A stretch of 52,961 nt of DNA from contig CACBPV010000007.1 in NCBI GenBank assembly GCA_902541215.1, positions 1 to 52,961 on the forward strand. Direction: 5' to 3'. Below, piece after piece: positions 34,879 to 42,805 of the stretch. Origin of the DNA: an uncultured Alphaproteobacteria bacterium (GTDB taxonomy: Bacteria > Pseudomonadota > Alphaproteobacteria > HIMB59 > GCA-002718135). The position numbers and the translations under genes are program-made. The notes beneath the pieces are model-generated. The model was not told the origin of the DNA. It did no database searches and worked only from the letters and a program-made list of their open reading frames with translations. Positions within the stretch are counted from its first letter, which is position 1. Each line of letters starts with the position of its first letter.

Positions 34879-35469
34879 ATGAAATTTCTTTTTGATTTAG
34901 GTGGTGTTTTTTTTGATTGGGACCCTCATTATTTTTATAAAGATGTAATTAAAGACAAAGAAGAAAGAGACAATTTTCTCAATAATATTTGCAATGATGA
35001 ATGGAATATCCAACAAGATGCTGGAAGACTTATAAAAGATGCTGAAACTGATCTAATCAAAACTTATCCTGATTATGAAGATAAAATTAAATTATATTAT
35101 AAAAATCATCATAAAATGTTCAGAAAAATCTTTCAGTATTCAATAGATGTTTTAGATCATTTAAAAAATAAAAAATATGAGTGTTATGTTTTGTCAAATT
35201 GGTCTTGGGAAACATTTCTAGATATGGATAAAAAATATCCATTCTTAAATAAATTTGATGGCCTAATAATATCTGGAAAAGAAAAATTGGTTAAACCTAA
35301 TGCTGAAATATATAAATTAGCTACAAGTCGTTTTAATCTAATTCCAGAGGAAACTGTATTTATTGATGATAAAAAAGAGAATGTTGAGGCTGCAAAGAAA
35401 CTTGGTTTTTTAACTATACATTTAACTGACCCTGAAATAATAATTCACGAAATTAATAGATTTATTTAA
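34879..35469 (+). CDS. HAD-superfamily hydrolase (YihX/haloacid dehalogenase-like)
   Basis: A 196-residue subclass I HAD protein. The first motif FDLGGVFFDWDP has nucleophile D6 but G in place of the usual second Asp, as in YihX (glucose-1-phosphatase) and relatives. VLSNWSWET supplies the second motif, KLVKPNAEIY the lysine motif and VFIDDKKENVEAA the metal-binding acids. It probably dephosphorylates a small sugar phosphate. It precedes the GlpD-like gene by 7 bases, so the two are likely co-transcribed. Confidence 0.82.
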   Translation: MKFLFDLGGVFFDWDPHYFYKDVIKDKEERDNFLNNICNDEWNIQQDAGRLIKDAETDLIKTYPDYEDKIKLYYKNHHKMFRKIFQYSIDVLDHLKNKKYECYVLSNWSWETFLDMDKKYPFLNKFDGLIISGKEKLVKPNAEIYKLATSRFNLIPEETVFIDDKKENVEAAKKLGFLTIHLTDPEIIIHEINRFI

Positions 35470-35476
35470 TTTAAGC

Positions 35477-36628
35477 ATGAATGAAACTTTTGATATTTTA
35501 GTAATTGGTGGTGGTATTAATGGTGCTGGAATTGTTAGAGATGCATCAGGCAGAAATTTAAAAGTTTGTTTAGTTGAAAAAAACACAGTTGGCTCAGCCA
35601 CTTCATCTTGGTCTACAAAATTAATACATGGCGGATTAAGGTATCTTGAAAATTATGAATTTCGCCTTGTACGTGAATCTCTCAAGGAAAGAGAAGTAAT
35701 TAAAAAAATTGCCAGTAATATAACAACACCAATACCTTTTATTATACCTTATCAAAAATCTTTAAGACCTAAATGGTTAATTAAATTAGGATTATTTTTA
35801 TACGATAATCTTGGTGGTAAAATGACTATACCAAAATCTTCAACTATAAATATTAAAAAGGAAATGCCTAATATTTTAAAAGATCAATTTAAAATTGGTT
35901 TCCAATATTATGATTTACAAGTTGATGATAAAAAACTTGTTCAGTTAAATGTTGAAGATGCAAAGAAAAAAGGTGCTACGATTATTCAAAATAGAAAAGT
36001 AATAGATGCAAAACGAAATAAAAATATTTGGGATATAACTTTAGATGATAATACTATACTTAAATCAAAAATTCTTGTAAACGCTGCTGGGCCTTGGATA
36101 AATGAAGTTTTAAGCAATGTCATTAAATTAAATTCAAATAAATCAATTCGACTTGTAAAAGGTAGTCACATAATAACTAAAAGTCTTTACAGTGAGAAAA
36201 AAGCTTTCACTTTACAAAATGAAGATAACAGAATAATTTTTGTTATACCTTATAAAGATGAATATTCACTTATTGGCACCACCGAAACGGAAGTTTATTC
36301 ACCAGAAAATCCAGAAATTGATGAAAGCGAAATTGATTATTTATTAAATTCAGTAAATAAATATTTCATTAAACAAATATCGAGAGATGATATGGTAAGT
36401 TCTTATTCTGGAATTAGACCACTTATTGAAGATTTTAAAGAAGCTTCAAAAGTTACGAGAGACTATATATTCGATTTAAATGAGGATGGTTCACAGGCAC
36501 CATTATTAAATATCTATGGAGGAAAACTAACGACGTATAGAAAGTTAGCTGAAAATGTTCTCTTAACTCTTAATAAACATATTCCAATAAATAAGGAAAA
36601 TTCTTGGACTGCTAAACAAAAACTATAA
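35477..36628 (+). CDS. Glycerol-3-phosphate dehydrogenase (GlpD-like), lacking the C-terminal domain
   Basis: An FAD-dependent DAO-family protein. GGGINGAGIVRDASGR is at about 11-26 and STKLIHGGLRYLENYEFRLVRESLKER follows, as in aerobic glycerol-3-phosphate dehydrogenase. SGIRPLI and GGKLTTYRKLAE are also present. At 383 residues it is about 120 shorter than E. coli GlpD (501). It stops just after the WTA motif that normally precedes the C-terminal helical domain. I see no continuation in other frames after the stop, so the domain is missing rather than frameshifted. The FAD and substrate parts are intact. Confidence 0.83.
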   Translation: MNETFDILVIGGGINGAGIVRDASGRNLKVCLVEKNTVGSATSSWSTKLIHGGLRYLENYEFRLVRESLKEREVIKKIASNITTPIPFIIPYQKSLRPKWLIKLGLFLYDNLGGKMTIPKSSTINIKKEMPNILKDQFKIGFQYYDLQVDDKKLVQLNVEDAKKKGATIIQNRKVIDAKRNKNIWDITLDDNTILKSKILVNAAGPWINEVLSNVIKLNSNKSIRLVKGSHIITKSLYSEKKAFTLQNEDNRIIFVIPYKDEYSLIGTTETEVYSPENPEIDESEIDYLLNSVNKYFIKQISRDDMVSSYSGIRPLIEDFKEASKVTRDYIFDLNEDGSQAPLLNIYGGKLTTYRKLAENVLLTLNKHIPINKENSWTAKQKL

Positions 36629-36630
36629 TT

Positions 36631-36744
36631 GGTATCCCTCTTAAGTAACTTTTCAAATTTGGTGGGCAGAAAAGTTTTATAAGAGGAATACTTCTTATAG
36701 GAGGAAATAATATGAACCCTCTGCCCATTATTATTTTAGTTTAA
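36631..36744 (+). ncRNA. Candidate structured RNA/leader element between glpD and the ABC operon
   Basis: The region contains three pairings. An outer stem is TGGGCAGA (36663-36670) with TCTGCCCA (36720-36727). An inner hairpin is TATAAGAGG (36678-36686) with CTTCTTATA (36691-36699). A competing pairing joins GTATCCCTCTTA (36632-36643) to TAAGAGGAATAC (36680-36691) with one mismatch. Between the inner hairpin and the outer 3' arm lie AGGAGG (36699-36704) and an ATG at 36712. The stem is followed by T-rich sequence, so it may also terminate glpD transcription. Mutually exclusive pairings are typical of regulatory leaders. No known riboswitch class is recognised. Confidence 0.45.
36712..36744 (+). 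CDS. Possible 10-residue leader peptide
   Basis: An ATG preceded at 7 bases by AGGAGG opens a short frame reading MNPLPIIILV and then TAA. Elsewhere in this window Shine-Dalgarno sequences of this quality occur mainly before binding-protein genes and the ATPase gene. The last codons overlap the 3' arm of the outer stem, so translation would melt it. It may be a true leader, or the remnant of a deleted gene start. No similarity to a known peptide is claimed. Confidence 0.35.
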   Translation: MNPLPIIILV

Positions 36745-36783
36745 ATTTATTATTTTTATTGAAAATTTTTAAAAAAGGGATGT

Positions 36784-36807
36784 ATTGCCCCTTATATTAG
36801 GGGCAAT
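36784..36807 (-). terminator. Hairpin terminator of the AglEFGK-like operon
   Basis: ATTGCCCC (36784-36791) and GGGGCAAT (36800-36807) form a perfect 8-base-pair stem with an 8-base loop. On the minus strand it lies 16 bases after the ATPase stop and is followed, after 7 bases, by six Ts. The T run is somewhat distant, so termination may be imperfect. Confidence 0.65.
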
Positions 36808-36823
36808 AATCAATACGATTCTA

Positions 36824-37903
36824 TTATTTAAATGCTTGTCCTGAGCTATCAAATAATTGGCATCTTCCAGCAGGAAAACCAACTTTTACAGTATCGCCAA
36901 CTTTAATTTCTGAATGTCCTTCAGTTTCAGCAACTAATGGCTCTCCGTCTTTTTCAAGGTATAAGTAAGTAACGTCACCAAGTTTTTCGACAACAAATAC
37001 TTTACTTTCCCACGATCCATCTGAGTCACCATTTACCACTAAGTGTTCTGGTCTAATACCTAGAGTTACTGAATCACCCTCTGATGAGGATGCTGACATT
37101 TTTGAAACTGATATTTTTGACATTCCCATAATATCAACTTCTGTAGCATCAGAACTTTTGCTTAATATCTTACTAGAAATAAAGTTCATCTTTGGTGATC
37201 CAATAAATCCACCTACGAACATATTATTTGGTCTATCATAAAGTTCGAGCGGGGATCCTTTTTGTGAAACAATACCTGTATCAAGAACAACAATATCATC
37301 AGCTAAAGTCATTGCTTCTGTCTGATCGTGTGTAACGTAAATCATTGTTGCTTCTAGTTCATTATGAAGTTTTGCTAATTCAACTCTCATTTGAACCCTT
37401 AATGCAGCATCAAGGTTTGAAAGTGGTTCATCAAATAAGAAAACTTTTGGCTTTCTTGTAATTGCTCTTCCAATAGCAACACGTTGTCTTTGACCACCTG
37501 AAAGTTGTTTTGGCTTTCTTTGAAGATAATCTTCTATTTGAAGAATTCTTGCCGCCTCATTAACTCTTTCATTAATTTCATCTTTTGATCTTTTCTCTAA
37601 CTTCAAACCAAAAGCCATGTTATCAAATACAGTCATGTGAGGGTATAATGCATAAGATTGAAACACCATTGCAATATTTCTTTGTTTTGGTGGTAAATCA
37701 TTAACTACCTGACCATCAATTGAAATTGTACCTGAATTTATATCTTCAAGTCCTGCGATCATTCTTAACATAGTTGATTTTCCACAACCACTAGGTCCAA
37801 CTAGAACTGTGAACGATTGACTTTTGATATCTAGAGATACGTCTTTAATTACGTGGACGTCTCCAAAATATTTATTAACAGTATTTATATTTATATCTGC
37901 CAC
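36824..37903 (-). CDS. Sugar ABC transporter ATPase, MalK/UgpC/MsiK type
   Basis: A 359-residue CUT1 ATPase. Walker A GPSGCGKS is at 36-43, Q-loop Q82, signature LSGGQ at 134-138, Walker B VFLFDE at 154-159 and switch H192. A C-terminal TOBE-type regulatory part follows from about residue 240. The start is the GTG at 37903 (V-A-D-I-N), because AAAGGAGG stands just upstream; further in-frame upstream codons are not needed. It is the only CUT1 ATPase in the window, while three CUT1 permease sets are present, so it may be shared as MsiK is in streptomycetes. A 102-base gap with a possible promoter separates it from the permease gene. Confidence 0.92.
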   Translation of the reverse strand: MADININTVNKYFGDVHVIKDVSLDIKSQSFTVLVGPSGCGKSTMLRMIAGLEDINSGTISIDGQVVNDLPPKQRNIAMVFQSYALYPHMTVFDNMAFGLKLEKRSKDEINERVNEAARILQIEDYLQRKPKQLSGGQRQRVAIGRAITRKPKVFLFDEPLSNLDAALRVQMRVELAKLHNELEATMIYVTHDQTEAMTLADDIVVLDTGIVSQKGSPLELYDRPNNMFVGGFIGSPKMNFISSKILSKSSDATEVDIMGMSKISVSKMSASSSEGDSVTLGIRPEHLVVNGDSDGSWESKVFVVEKLGDVTYLYLEKDGEPLVAETEGHSEIKVGDTVKVGFPAGRCQLFDSSGQAFK

Positions 37904-37932
37904 TTCATCCTCCTTTGAGCGATCTTTCAAGT

Positions 37933-37952
37933 GTATGAATACATAATCATAC
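37933..37952. repeat. Inverted repeat before the ATPase gene
   Basis: GTATGA (37933-37938) and TCATAC (37947-37952) are spaced by 8 bases. The repeat lies between the candidate promoter at 37965-37993 and the GTG start, so it could be an operator or a small 5' leader hairpin. The half-sites are short and AT-rich, so chance is possible. Confidence 0.3.
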
Positions 37953-37964
37953 AAATATGAGTTT

Positions 37965-37993
37965 ATTTAACGATAATTTAAATGAAAAATCAA
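37965..37993 (-). promoter_or_regulatory. Candidate promoter of the ATPase gene
   Basis: On the minus strand TTGATT (37988-37993) and TTAAAT (37965-37970) are separated by exactly 17 bases. Each matches four of six consensus positions. It lies in the 102-base gap before the ATPase gene and would allow expression independent of the upstream permeases, which a shared ATPase would need. Confidence 0.35.
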
Positions 37994-38005
37994 TAGTTTT
38001 TAATA

Positions 38006-39148
38006 TTATCCCTTAACTGATCCTGCTACTAAACCTCTTATAAAATATCTTTGTAGAGCGAAAAAGATAAATAAAGGCACTGTCATTGAAACAAACGCTC
38101 CAGTTGTCAGTATTTCCCAATTTTCTCCCCTTGATCCAAGTAACTCTTTTAGTTTAGCAGTTAAAATTATTTCACTTGGAACCTGGTCTAAGAATACTAG
38201 ACCTACCAATAAATCATTCCAGCACCATAAAAATTGCAATATAAATATTGAAGCAAATGCAGGTATTGATAAAGGAATAATTATACGTAAAAAAATATCA
38301 TAATGAGAAGCGCCATCAACTTTAGCAGCTTCCATCATTTCATTAGGCAAACTTTTTAAAAAATTTCTAAGTAAAAAAGTAGTTGAAGCTAATCCAAAAC
38401 CAGTATGTGCCATCCAAACGCCAGGATATGATTTTGCTGCAACTCCAAATAATGCTCCAAAGTCATTATAGATTGTGAGAATTGGTATTAGAGACATTTG
38501 AAGAGGTACAACTAATGATGCTATAATTATAGCCAATAGTGTATCTCTTCCAAAAAATTTCATCCAAGTAAGAGAGTAAGCAAAAAAGGAGCAGATAATT
38601 AGTGGAATTAAAGTTGAAGGTAATGCTACAGCCATTGTGTTAACAAATGCTCTACCAATACCTTCTTTGAATAAAACTTCTTTATAATTTTCAAAAGTAA
38701 ATGAAGGAGGGTTTAAGGATGTTGTAAATAGTCTTTTACCCTTTTTCTTTTTAAACGCCTTCTTTGATCGCCATTCATAATTTCCATCTTCATCTATAGT
38801 TACTTCACTTTCATCTTTAAAAACCGCCACCTCACTTACATTAAATTCATTAATTTTTTTTGAAGTTATTCCAAATCTTTCGAGTTTTTTTCCAGAGTTT
38901 TCTTCGAATAATTTTCCTTTAATTTTAAAATATCCATCTTCTTCAATTTGTGCACTCATTCCAGGCATTCTATAAATTTCATTTATTTCAGTTGTAGTTA
39001 AAGATGTCCACCAACCACTAATAGATAGTAAATCTTTGTCTCTCAATGAGCTAATAAATAGACCAAAAGTTGGAATGATCCAAATAATGACAAAAAACAA
39101 TAATAGTAATTGAGATAAAATTGATGATAAAGAAATTTTTTTCATCAT
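38006..39148 (-). CDS. Alpha-glucoside-type ABC transporter permease, AglG/GgtD-like
   Basis: A 380-residue MalG-type permease. An insertion of about 110 residues lies between the first membrane segment and the rest (about residues 38-150), rich in charged residues and presumably extracytoplasmic. The later part has the normal five segments and EAA loop EAAKVDGASHYDIFLRI...PLSIPA. Long inserts at this place are known in AglG-type permeases. The gene start ATGATG overlaps the stop of the AglF-like gene by 4 bases. With the binding protein, AglF-like permease and ATPase it forms the order E-F-G-K. Confidence 0.85.
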   Translation of the reverse strand: MMKKISLSSILSQLLLLFFVIIWIIPTFGLFISSLRDKDLLSISGWWTSLTTTEINEIYRMPGMSAQIEEDGYFKIKGKLFEENSGKKLERFGITSKKINEFNVSEVAVFKDESEVTIDEDGNYEWRSKKAFKKKKGKRLFTTSLNPPSFTFENYKEVLFKEGIGRAFVNTMAVALPSTLIPLIICSFFAYSLTWMKFFGRDTLLAIIIASLVVPLQMSLIPILTIYNDFGALFGVAAKSYPGVWMAHTGFGLASTTFLLRNFLKSLPNEMMEAAKVDGASHYDIFLRIIIPLSIPAFASIFILQFLWCWNDLLVGLVFLDQVPSEIILTAKLKELLGSRGENWEILTTGAFVSMTVPLFIFFALQRYFIRGLVAGSVKG

Positions 39149-40128
39149 ATTTTTTGTTCCTGTCGATGTTTATATAAGTTCCAAGCAAGAATAGGTATTA
39201 CACCAATCATTATAACTATAGCTAGTACACTTCCTCTTCCGGAGTCACCTCCACCTCTAAACATCCAATCATACATTAAGTTTGCTAAAACACCTGTTTG
39301 CCATTCCCCATTTGTCATGGCAAAAATAATATCAAAAATTCTTAAGACAATTATTGTTATTAAAGTCCATATAACAAGAATTGTTTGTTCCAAATAAGGT
39401 ATAATAATAGAAAAAAATATTTTTAATTCACTAGCCCCGTCTATTCTTGCCGCTTCTAACATTTCTTTGGGTATACTTCTCAAAGCTGCACTGAAGATCA
39501 CAAGTGCTAATCCTGTTTGTATCCAAATCATTATAGCCATTAAAAAAAAATTGTTCCAAAATGGTATTGTTATCCATGCTTGAGGTTCATAACCAAATGA
39601 AACAATAATTGCATTTAGAAGACCTATTTGTGTATCACCAGGACCTCTGTATTCATAAATAAATTTCCATATTACACCTGCACCCACAAATGAAATTGCC
39701 ATAGGCATAAAAATAATTGATTTAGCAATCGAACCCCACCATATGTTATCTGCAAGTTTAGCAATAACTAAACCAAAAAAAGTACTTAAAGTTGGAACAA
39801 CAAGTAACCATACAAAATTATTTAATATACTTCTTCTAAATTCAGGATCACCAATAGCCCATTTATAATTATATAGACCAACAAATTCTCTTCCAAATTT
39901 ATCGTAAAAGCTAAGCCGAACAGTTTCAAAAACTGGATATAAAATAAATATAAATAAAACAATAAAAGCAGGTGCTATAAAAACTATTACTCTGATTGAA
40001 TTCTCAAAATGGTATCTTTTAAAACTTCTTCTACCATAAACATCTAAGACTAAATTAGAAATATGAAAATAACTTATAAAAAATAAAATCCCTAAAAAAA
40101 CGATAAACAATAAATTTAGGATGGTCAT
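39145..40128 (-). CDS. Alpha-glucoside-type ABC transporter permease, AglF/GgtC-like
   Basis: A 327-residue MalF-type permease with an additional N-terminal membrane segment (about 1-25), as in AglF, followed by six segments. The EAA loop is EAARIDGASELKIFFSI. The region GPGDTQIGLLNAI and the final TMGxx-like stretch ...GGGDSGRGSVLAIVIM fit the AglF/GgtC branch. It follows the binding-protein gene after a terminator and overlaps the AglG-like gene. Substrate is likely an alpha-glucoside or compatible solute such as glucosylglycerol or trehalose, by family only. Confidence 0.83.
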   Translation of the reverse strand: MTILNLLFIVFLGILFFISYFHISNLVLDVYGRRSFKRYHFENSIRVIVFIAPAFIVLFIFILYPVFETVRLSFYDKFGREFVGLYNYKWAIGDPEFRRSILNNFVWLLVVPTLSTFFGLVIAKLADNIWWGSIAKSIIFMPMAISFVGAGVIWKFIYEYRGPGDTQIGLLNAIIVSFGYEPQAWITIPFWNNFFLMAIMIWIQTGLALVIFSAALRSIPKEMLEAARIDGASELKIFFSIIIPYLEQTILVIWTLITIIVLRIFDIIFAMTNGEWQTGVLANLMYDWMFRGGGDSGRGSVLAIVIMIGVIPILAWNLYKHRQEQKI

Positions 40129-40144
40129 TAAAAAGTAAATATAT

Positions 40145-40179
40145 AAAAAAAACAGGCGAACAAGTTATTTGTTCGCCTG
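40145..40179 (-). terminator. Intrinsic terminator after the AglE-like gene
   Basis: CAGGCGAACAA (40153-40163) and TTGTTCGCCTG (40169-40179) form an 11-base-pair perfect stem with a 5-base loop. On the minus strand a run of eight Ts (As at 40145-40152) follows. It lies between the binding-protein gene and its permeases, consistent with higher expression of the binding protein. Confidence 0.88.
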
Positions 40180-40192
40180 GTAATTATTTAAA

Positions 40193-41500
40193 TTATTTAA
40201 TAGCGTCCCAACTGTCTTGAATAGAATCAGCTACGTCTTTAGCAGATTTTCCATTGGTATAATCAACCATACCAGTCCAGAAAGTTCCTGCACCAATTGC
40301 ACCAGGCATTAGATCTGATCCATCAAATCTAAATGTAGTTGCTCCTAAAAGTATGTCATGAAGACCCTTAAATGTCTCACTTGAGTATTTATTTTTATCA
40401 ACGCCTTTATGAGGTGTTAAGAAACCACCTTTTTCCATAAATCTTTCATTTGGTTCAGGGTGTAATAAAAATTTCATGAACTCAATAGTTGCAGCATTAT
40501 CATTTGTTGCAGCAACTAGCGTACCAGCACCTAGAACTGGCTTTCCAAGATCTTTACCAGCGAAAGCAGGGAAGTAGAAAAAGTCATAATCTACACCTGC
40601 CTCTGATCCATCTGGAAAGAATGCTGGAATAAAACTAGCTTGTCTGTGCATCATACATTCAGCTGGAGATGTAAATAATCCATTTGGAGCATCTCTAAAA
40701 TCTGTTGTTGCAACAGCTTTACTTCCACCATTTACATAATCATCATTTAAAGCAAATGAACCAAAAGTATCCATAGCTTCAATTACTCGTGGATCATTAA
40801 ATGGCATTTCATTTGAAACCCACATGTCATATACTTCCGGTGAATGAGTTCTAAGCATTATATCTTCCATCCAGTCAGTTGCAGGCCAACCAGTAGCTGC
40901 ACCAGAACCTAAACCAATACACCAAGGTGTATTACCATCTGATGCCATTTGATCAGTTAAAGCAATTAACTCTTCCATTGTGCCTGGAATTTCATAACCA
41001 TTATCTTCAAAGTTATCAGGAGAGTACCAAACTAAACTTTTTACATTGACTCTAAAAAATACACCCATGAATTGATCTGTACCATTTTCATCGGCATATG
41101 TTGTTAGATCTACCCAAGATTGTCCAGCAGCGTAATCATCTAAAACCATTTGTTTTATATCATCACCAAGAGGAACTAAGCCCCCCATTGCTGCAGCGTT
41201 TGCTGCCAATCCAGGTTGTGGAAAAATAACTGCATCAGCAGCACTTCCAGCCTTTAAGTCAATCATAACTTGTTGTTCAAAACTATCTGAACCTCCATAC
41301 TCAACAGTAGCACCAGTTGCTTTTTCAAAAATTGAAACAACATCCCTAAAGTCGTCATCCTGTGGCGCTAACCATGGTCCAAAAACAGTAATTTTTTGAC
41401 CACTTAAATCAGGACCAGTATAATGTCCTCCAGCGGTAGCTGAAAAACTTAAAAATAATGATGAAATAAAAATAAACAAAATTTTAATCATATATTTCAT
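40193..41500 (-). CDS. Alpha-glucoside-type ABC transporter binding protein, AglE/GgtB-like
   Basis: A 435-residue solute-binding protein. The Sec signal peptide is residues 1 to about 23 (cleavage near ATA-GG). The mature protein starts with the pattern DLSGQKITVFGPWLAPQDDDF and has ADAVIFPQPGLAANAAAMGGLVPL, typical of the AglE subgroup. AAGGAGG stands 5 bases before the ATG. An intrinsic terminator follows, then AglF-, AglG- and AglK-type genes. No alpha-glucosidase gene is in the operon, so the ligand may be a non-hydrolysed solute or be degraded by enzymes elsewhere. Confidence 0.88.
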   Translation of the reverse strand: MKYMIKILFIFISSLFLSFSATAGGHYTGPDLSGQKITVFGPWLAPQDDDFRDVVSIFEKATGATVEYGGSDSFEQQVMIDLKAGSAADAVIFPQPGLAANAAAMGGLVPLGDDIKQMVLDDYAAGQSWVDLTTYADENGTDQFMGVFFRVNVKSLVWYSPDNFEDNGYEIPGTMEELIALTDQMASDGNTPWCIGLGSGAATGWPATDWMEDIMLRTHSPEVYDMWVSNEMPFNDPRVIEAMDTFGSFALNDDYVNGGSKAVATTDFRDAPNGLFTSPAECMMHRQASFIPAFFPDGSEAGVDYDFFYFPAFAGKDLGKPVLGAGTLVAATNDNAATIEFMKFLLHPEPNERFMEKGGFLTPHKGVDKNKYSSETFKGLHDILLGATTFRFDGSDLMPGAIGAGTFWTGMVDYTNGKSAKDVADSIQDSWDAIK

Positions 41501-41521
41501 TATTCCTCCTTTTTTATTTAA

Positions 41522-41549
41522 CTGTTATCTAAACATAAAACTATGTCAA
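41522..41549 (-). promoter_or_regulatory. Candidate promoter of the AglE-like operon
   Basis: On the minus strand a perfect -35 TTGACA (41544-41549) is followed at 16 bases by TAACAG (41522-41527), a weak -10 with three matches. It would give a short leader ending in the strong Shine-Dalgarno of the binding-protein gene. The rest of the 146-base gap to the desaturase gene shows nothing else. Confidence 0.35.
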
Positions 41550-41646
41550 TTTATAATGACTTTCTGATGTTGATATTTATTATTAAAAATAAATACTATT
41601 TAAAAAATATAACAAAAAACAAAAGAAATGATAACTATGAATTATT

Positions 41647-42693
41647 TTATGAAGGTACTACTTTCGAAATATAGAAAGAATTATCTTTATTTTGCTTAAT
41701 TATTGCAGGTATAATTTCTTTATAAGCATCGAACAAACTTGAATTTGGTTTTGGTAATTGATCTTTGATTAACTCACTCAATTTTGGTAAATTATAGGAT
41801 GGAACTGAAGGAAACATATGATGTTCTACATGATATTCCATATGCCAGTATAAAAAACTAAATATTGGGTTAAAACGAACTGATCTTGTCGTGTATCTAT
41901 GATCTTTAATATCTTCAGGGAGACCGATGTGTTGAGTTTGATTAAAAAGCTCAATGATATTTCCCCAGTACCTAGGAAAGAAAATTAGTAGAGCAGGGAG
42001 TGGGTTCATTAAATAATAAGATATTACAAAAGATGCTATCCATATAGCAACATGAATCCTTGATATAAGTCTACATTTCCAAATTTCATTTTGAGGTATG
42101 CAATCCCTCATAACAGGAGTTGTGAGCCCAAATGCATGTTTAATTGTTTCAAATTTCCAGGAGTCTTTAAATTTTATTAATTCAGCAAATGGTACAAAGC
42201 TAAAAAGAAAACTTTTTAAGTTTGGATATTGATGAAATAATGCAGCTTCATAATCATGAGGATCTTTTACTGAAGCGGTGTTGCTATGATGTCTAAAATG
42301 ACTCCATGTCCATCTTGTAGGTTCAAAGTCAGTCATGAAAGAACCTATTTGATAAAATATTTCATTTAAATATTTTGACTTGAATGCTGTTCTATGGCCA
42401 CATTCGTGCCAAATAGGGTTACTTGCATAGAATAAAACGCCATACAGCCATAACCACAGAACTGTCCACCATGTTCCCCAAGTTGCTACAGACATGTAGC
42501 CGAAGAAAAATAGTAATATGAAATATAAGACGATGTGTTGAAAACCCTTAAAGTTACTTTTTTTAGATAAAAGTTTTAAGTCTTTTTTGCTTATTTCAGC
42601 TCTAAACCACTTATTGTCTACATTGTCTAATTTTTGATTCATAATATTATCTATACAATTAATTTTATTTAATTTAACTAAATAATTAGTCAT
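41647..42693 (-). CDS. Fatty-acid-desaturase-family membrane di-iron enzyme
   Basis: Up to 348 residues, membrane-bound. The three histidine boxes of the family are HECGH (96-100), HFRHH (132-136) and HVEHH (288-292), with H284 nearby, enough for a di-iron centre. Hydrophobic segments are at about 50-72, 76-92, 160-172, 210-230 and 232-250. It inserts double bonds or hydroxyls into acyl chains or a related lipid. The start is uncertain. The ATG at 42642 (M-N-Q-K-L) would remove 17 residues and looks equally acceptable; neither has a clear ribosome-binding site. It is unrelated in function to the ABC operon beside it. Confidence 0.82.
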   Translation of the reverse strand: MTNYLVKLNKINCIDNIMNQKLDNVDNKWFRAEISKKDLKLLSKKSNFKGFQHIVLYFILLFFFGYMSVATWGTWWTVLWLWLYGVLFYASNPIWHECGHRTAFKSKYLNEIFYQIGSFMTDFEPTRWTWSHFRHHSNTASVKDPHDYEAALFHQYPNLKSFLFSFVPFAELIKFKDSWKFETIKHAFGLTTPVMRDCIPQNEIWKCRLISRIHVAIWIASFVISYYLMNPLPALLIFFPRYWGNIIELFNQTQHIGLPEDIKDHRYTTRSVRFNPIFSFLYWHMEYHVEHHMFPSVPSYNLPKLSELIKDQLPKPNSSLFDAYKEIIPAIIKQNKDNSFYISKVVPS

Positions 42694-42805
42694 TTATTGT
42701 CACAATTAAGAAATACTAATTCAATCCTAATTACTAAATATATGGCAAATTCTTAAAATTATTGATTTTTTCATCTATTTAAGTAACTTAATTTTAATTG
42801 ACATT

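Noticed and set aside
36604..36700. Frameshift explanation for the short GlpD
   Set aside because: Reading the other frames after the stop gives no sequence like the missing C-terminal domain, so deletion or natural shortness fits better.
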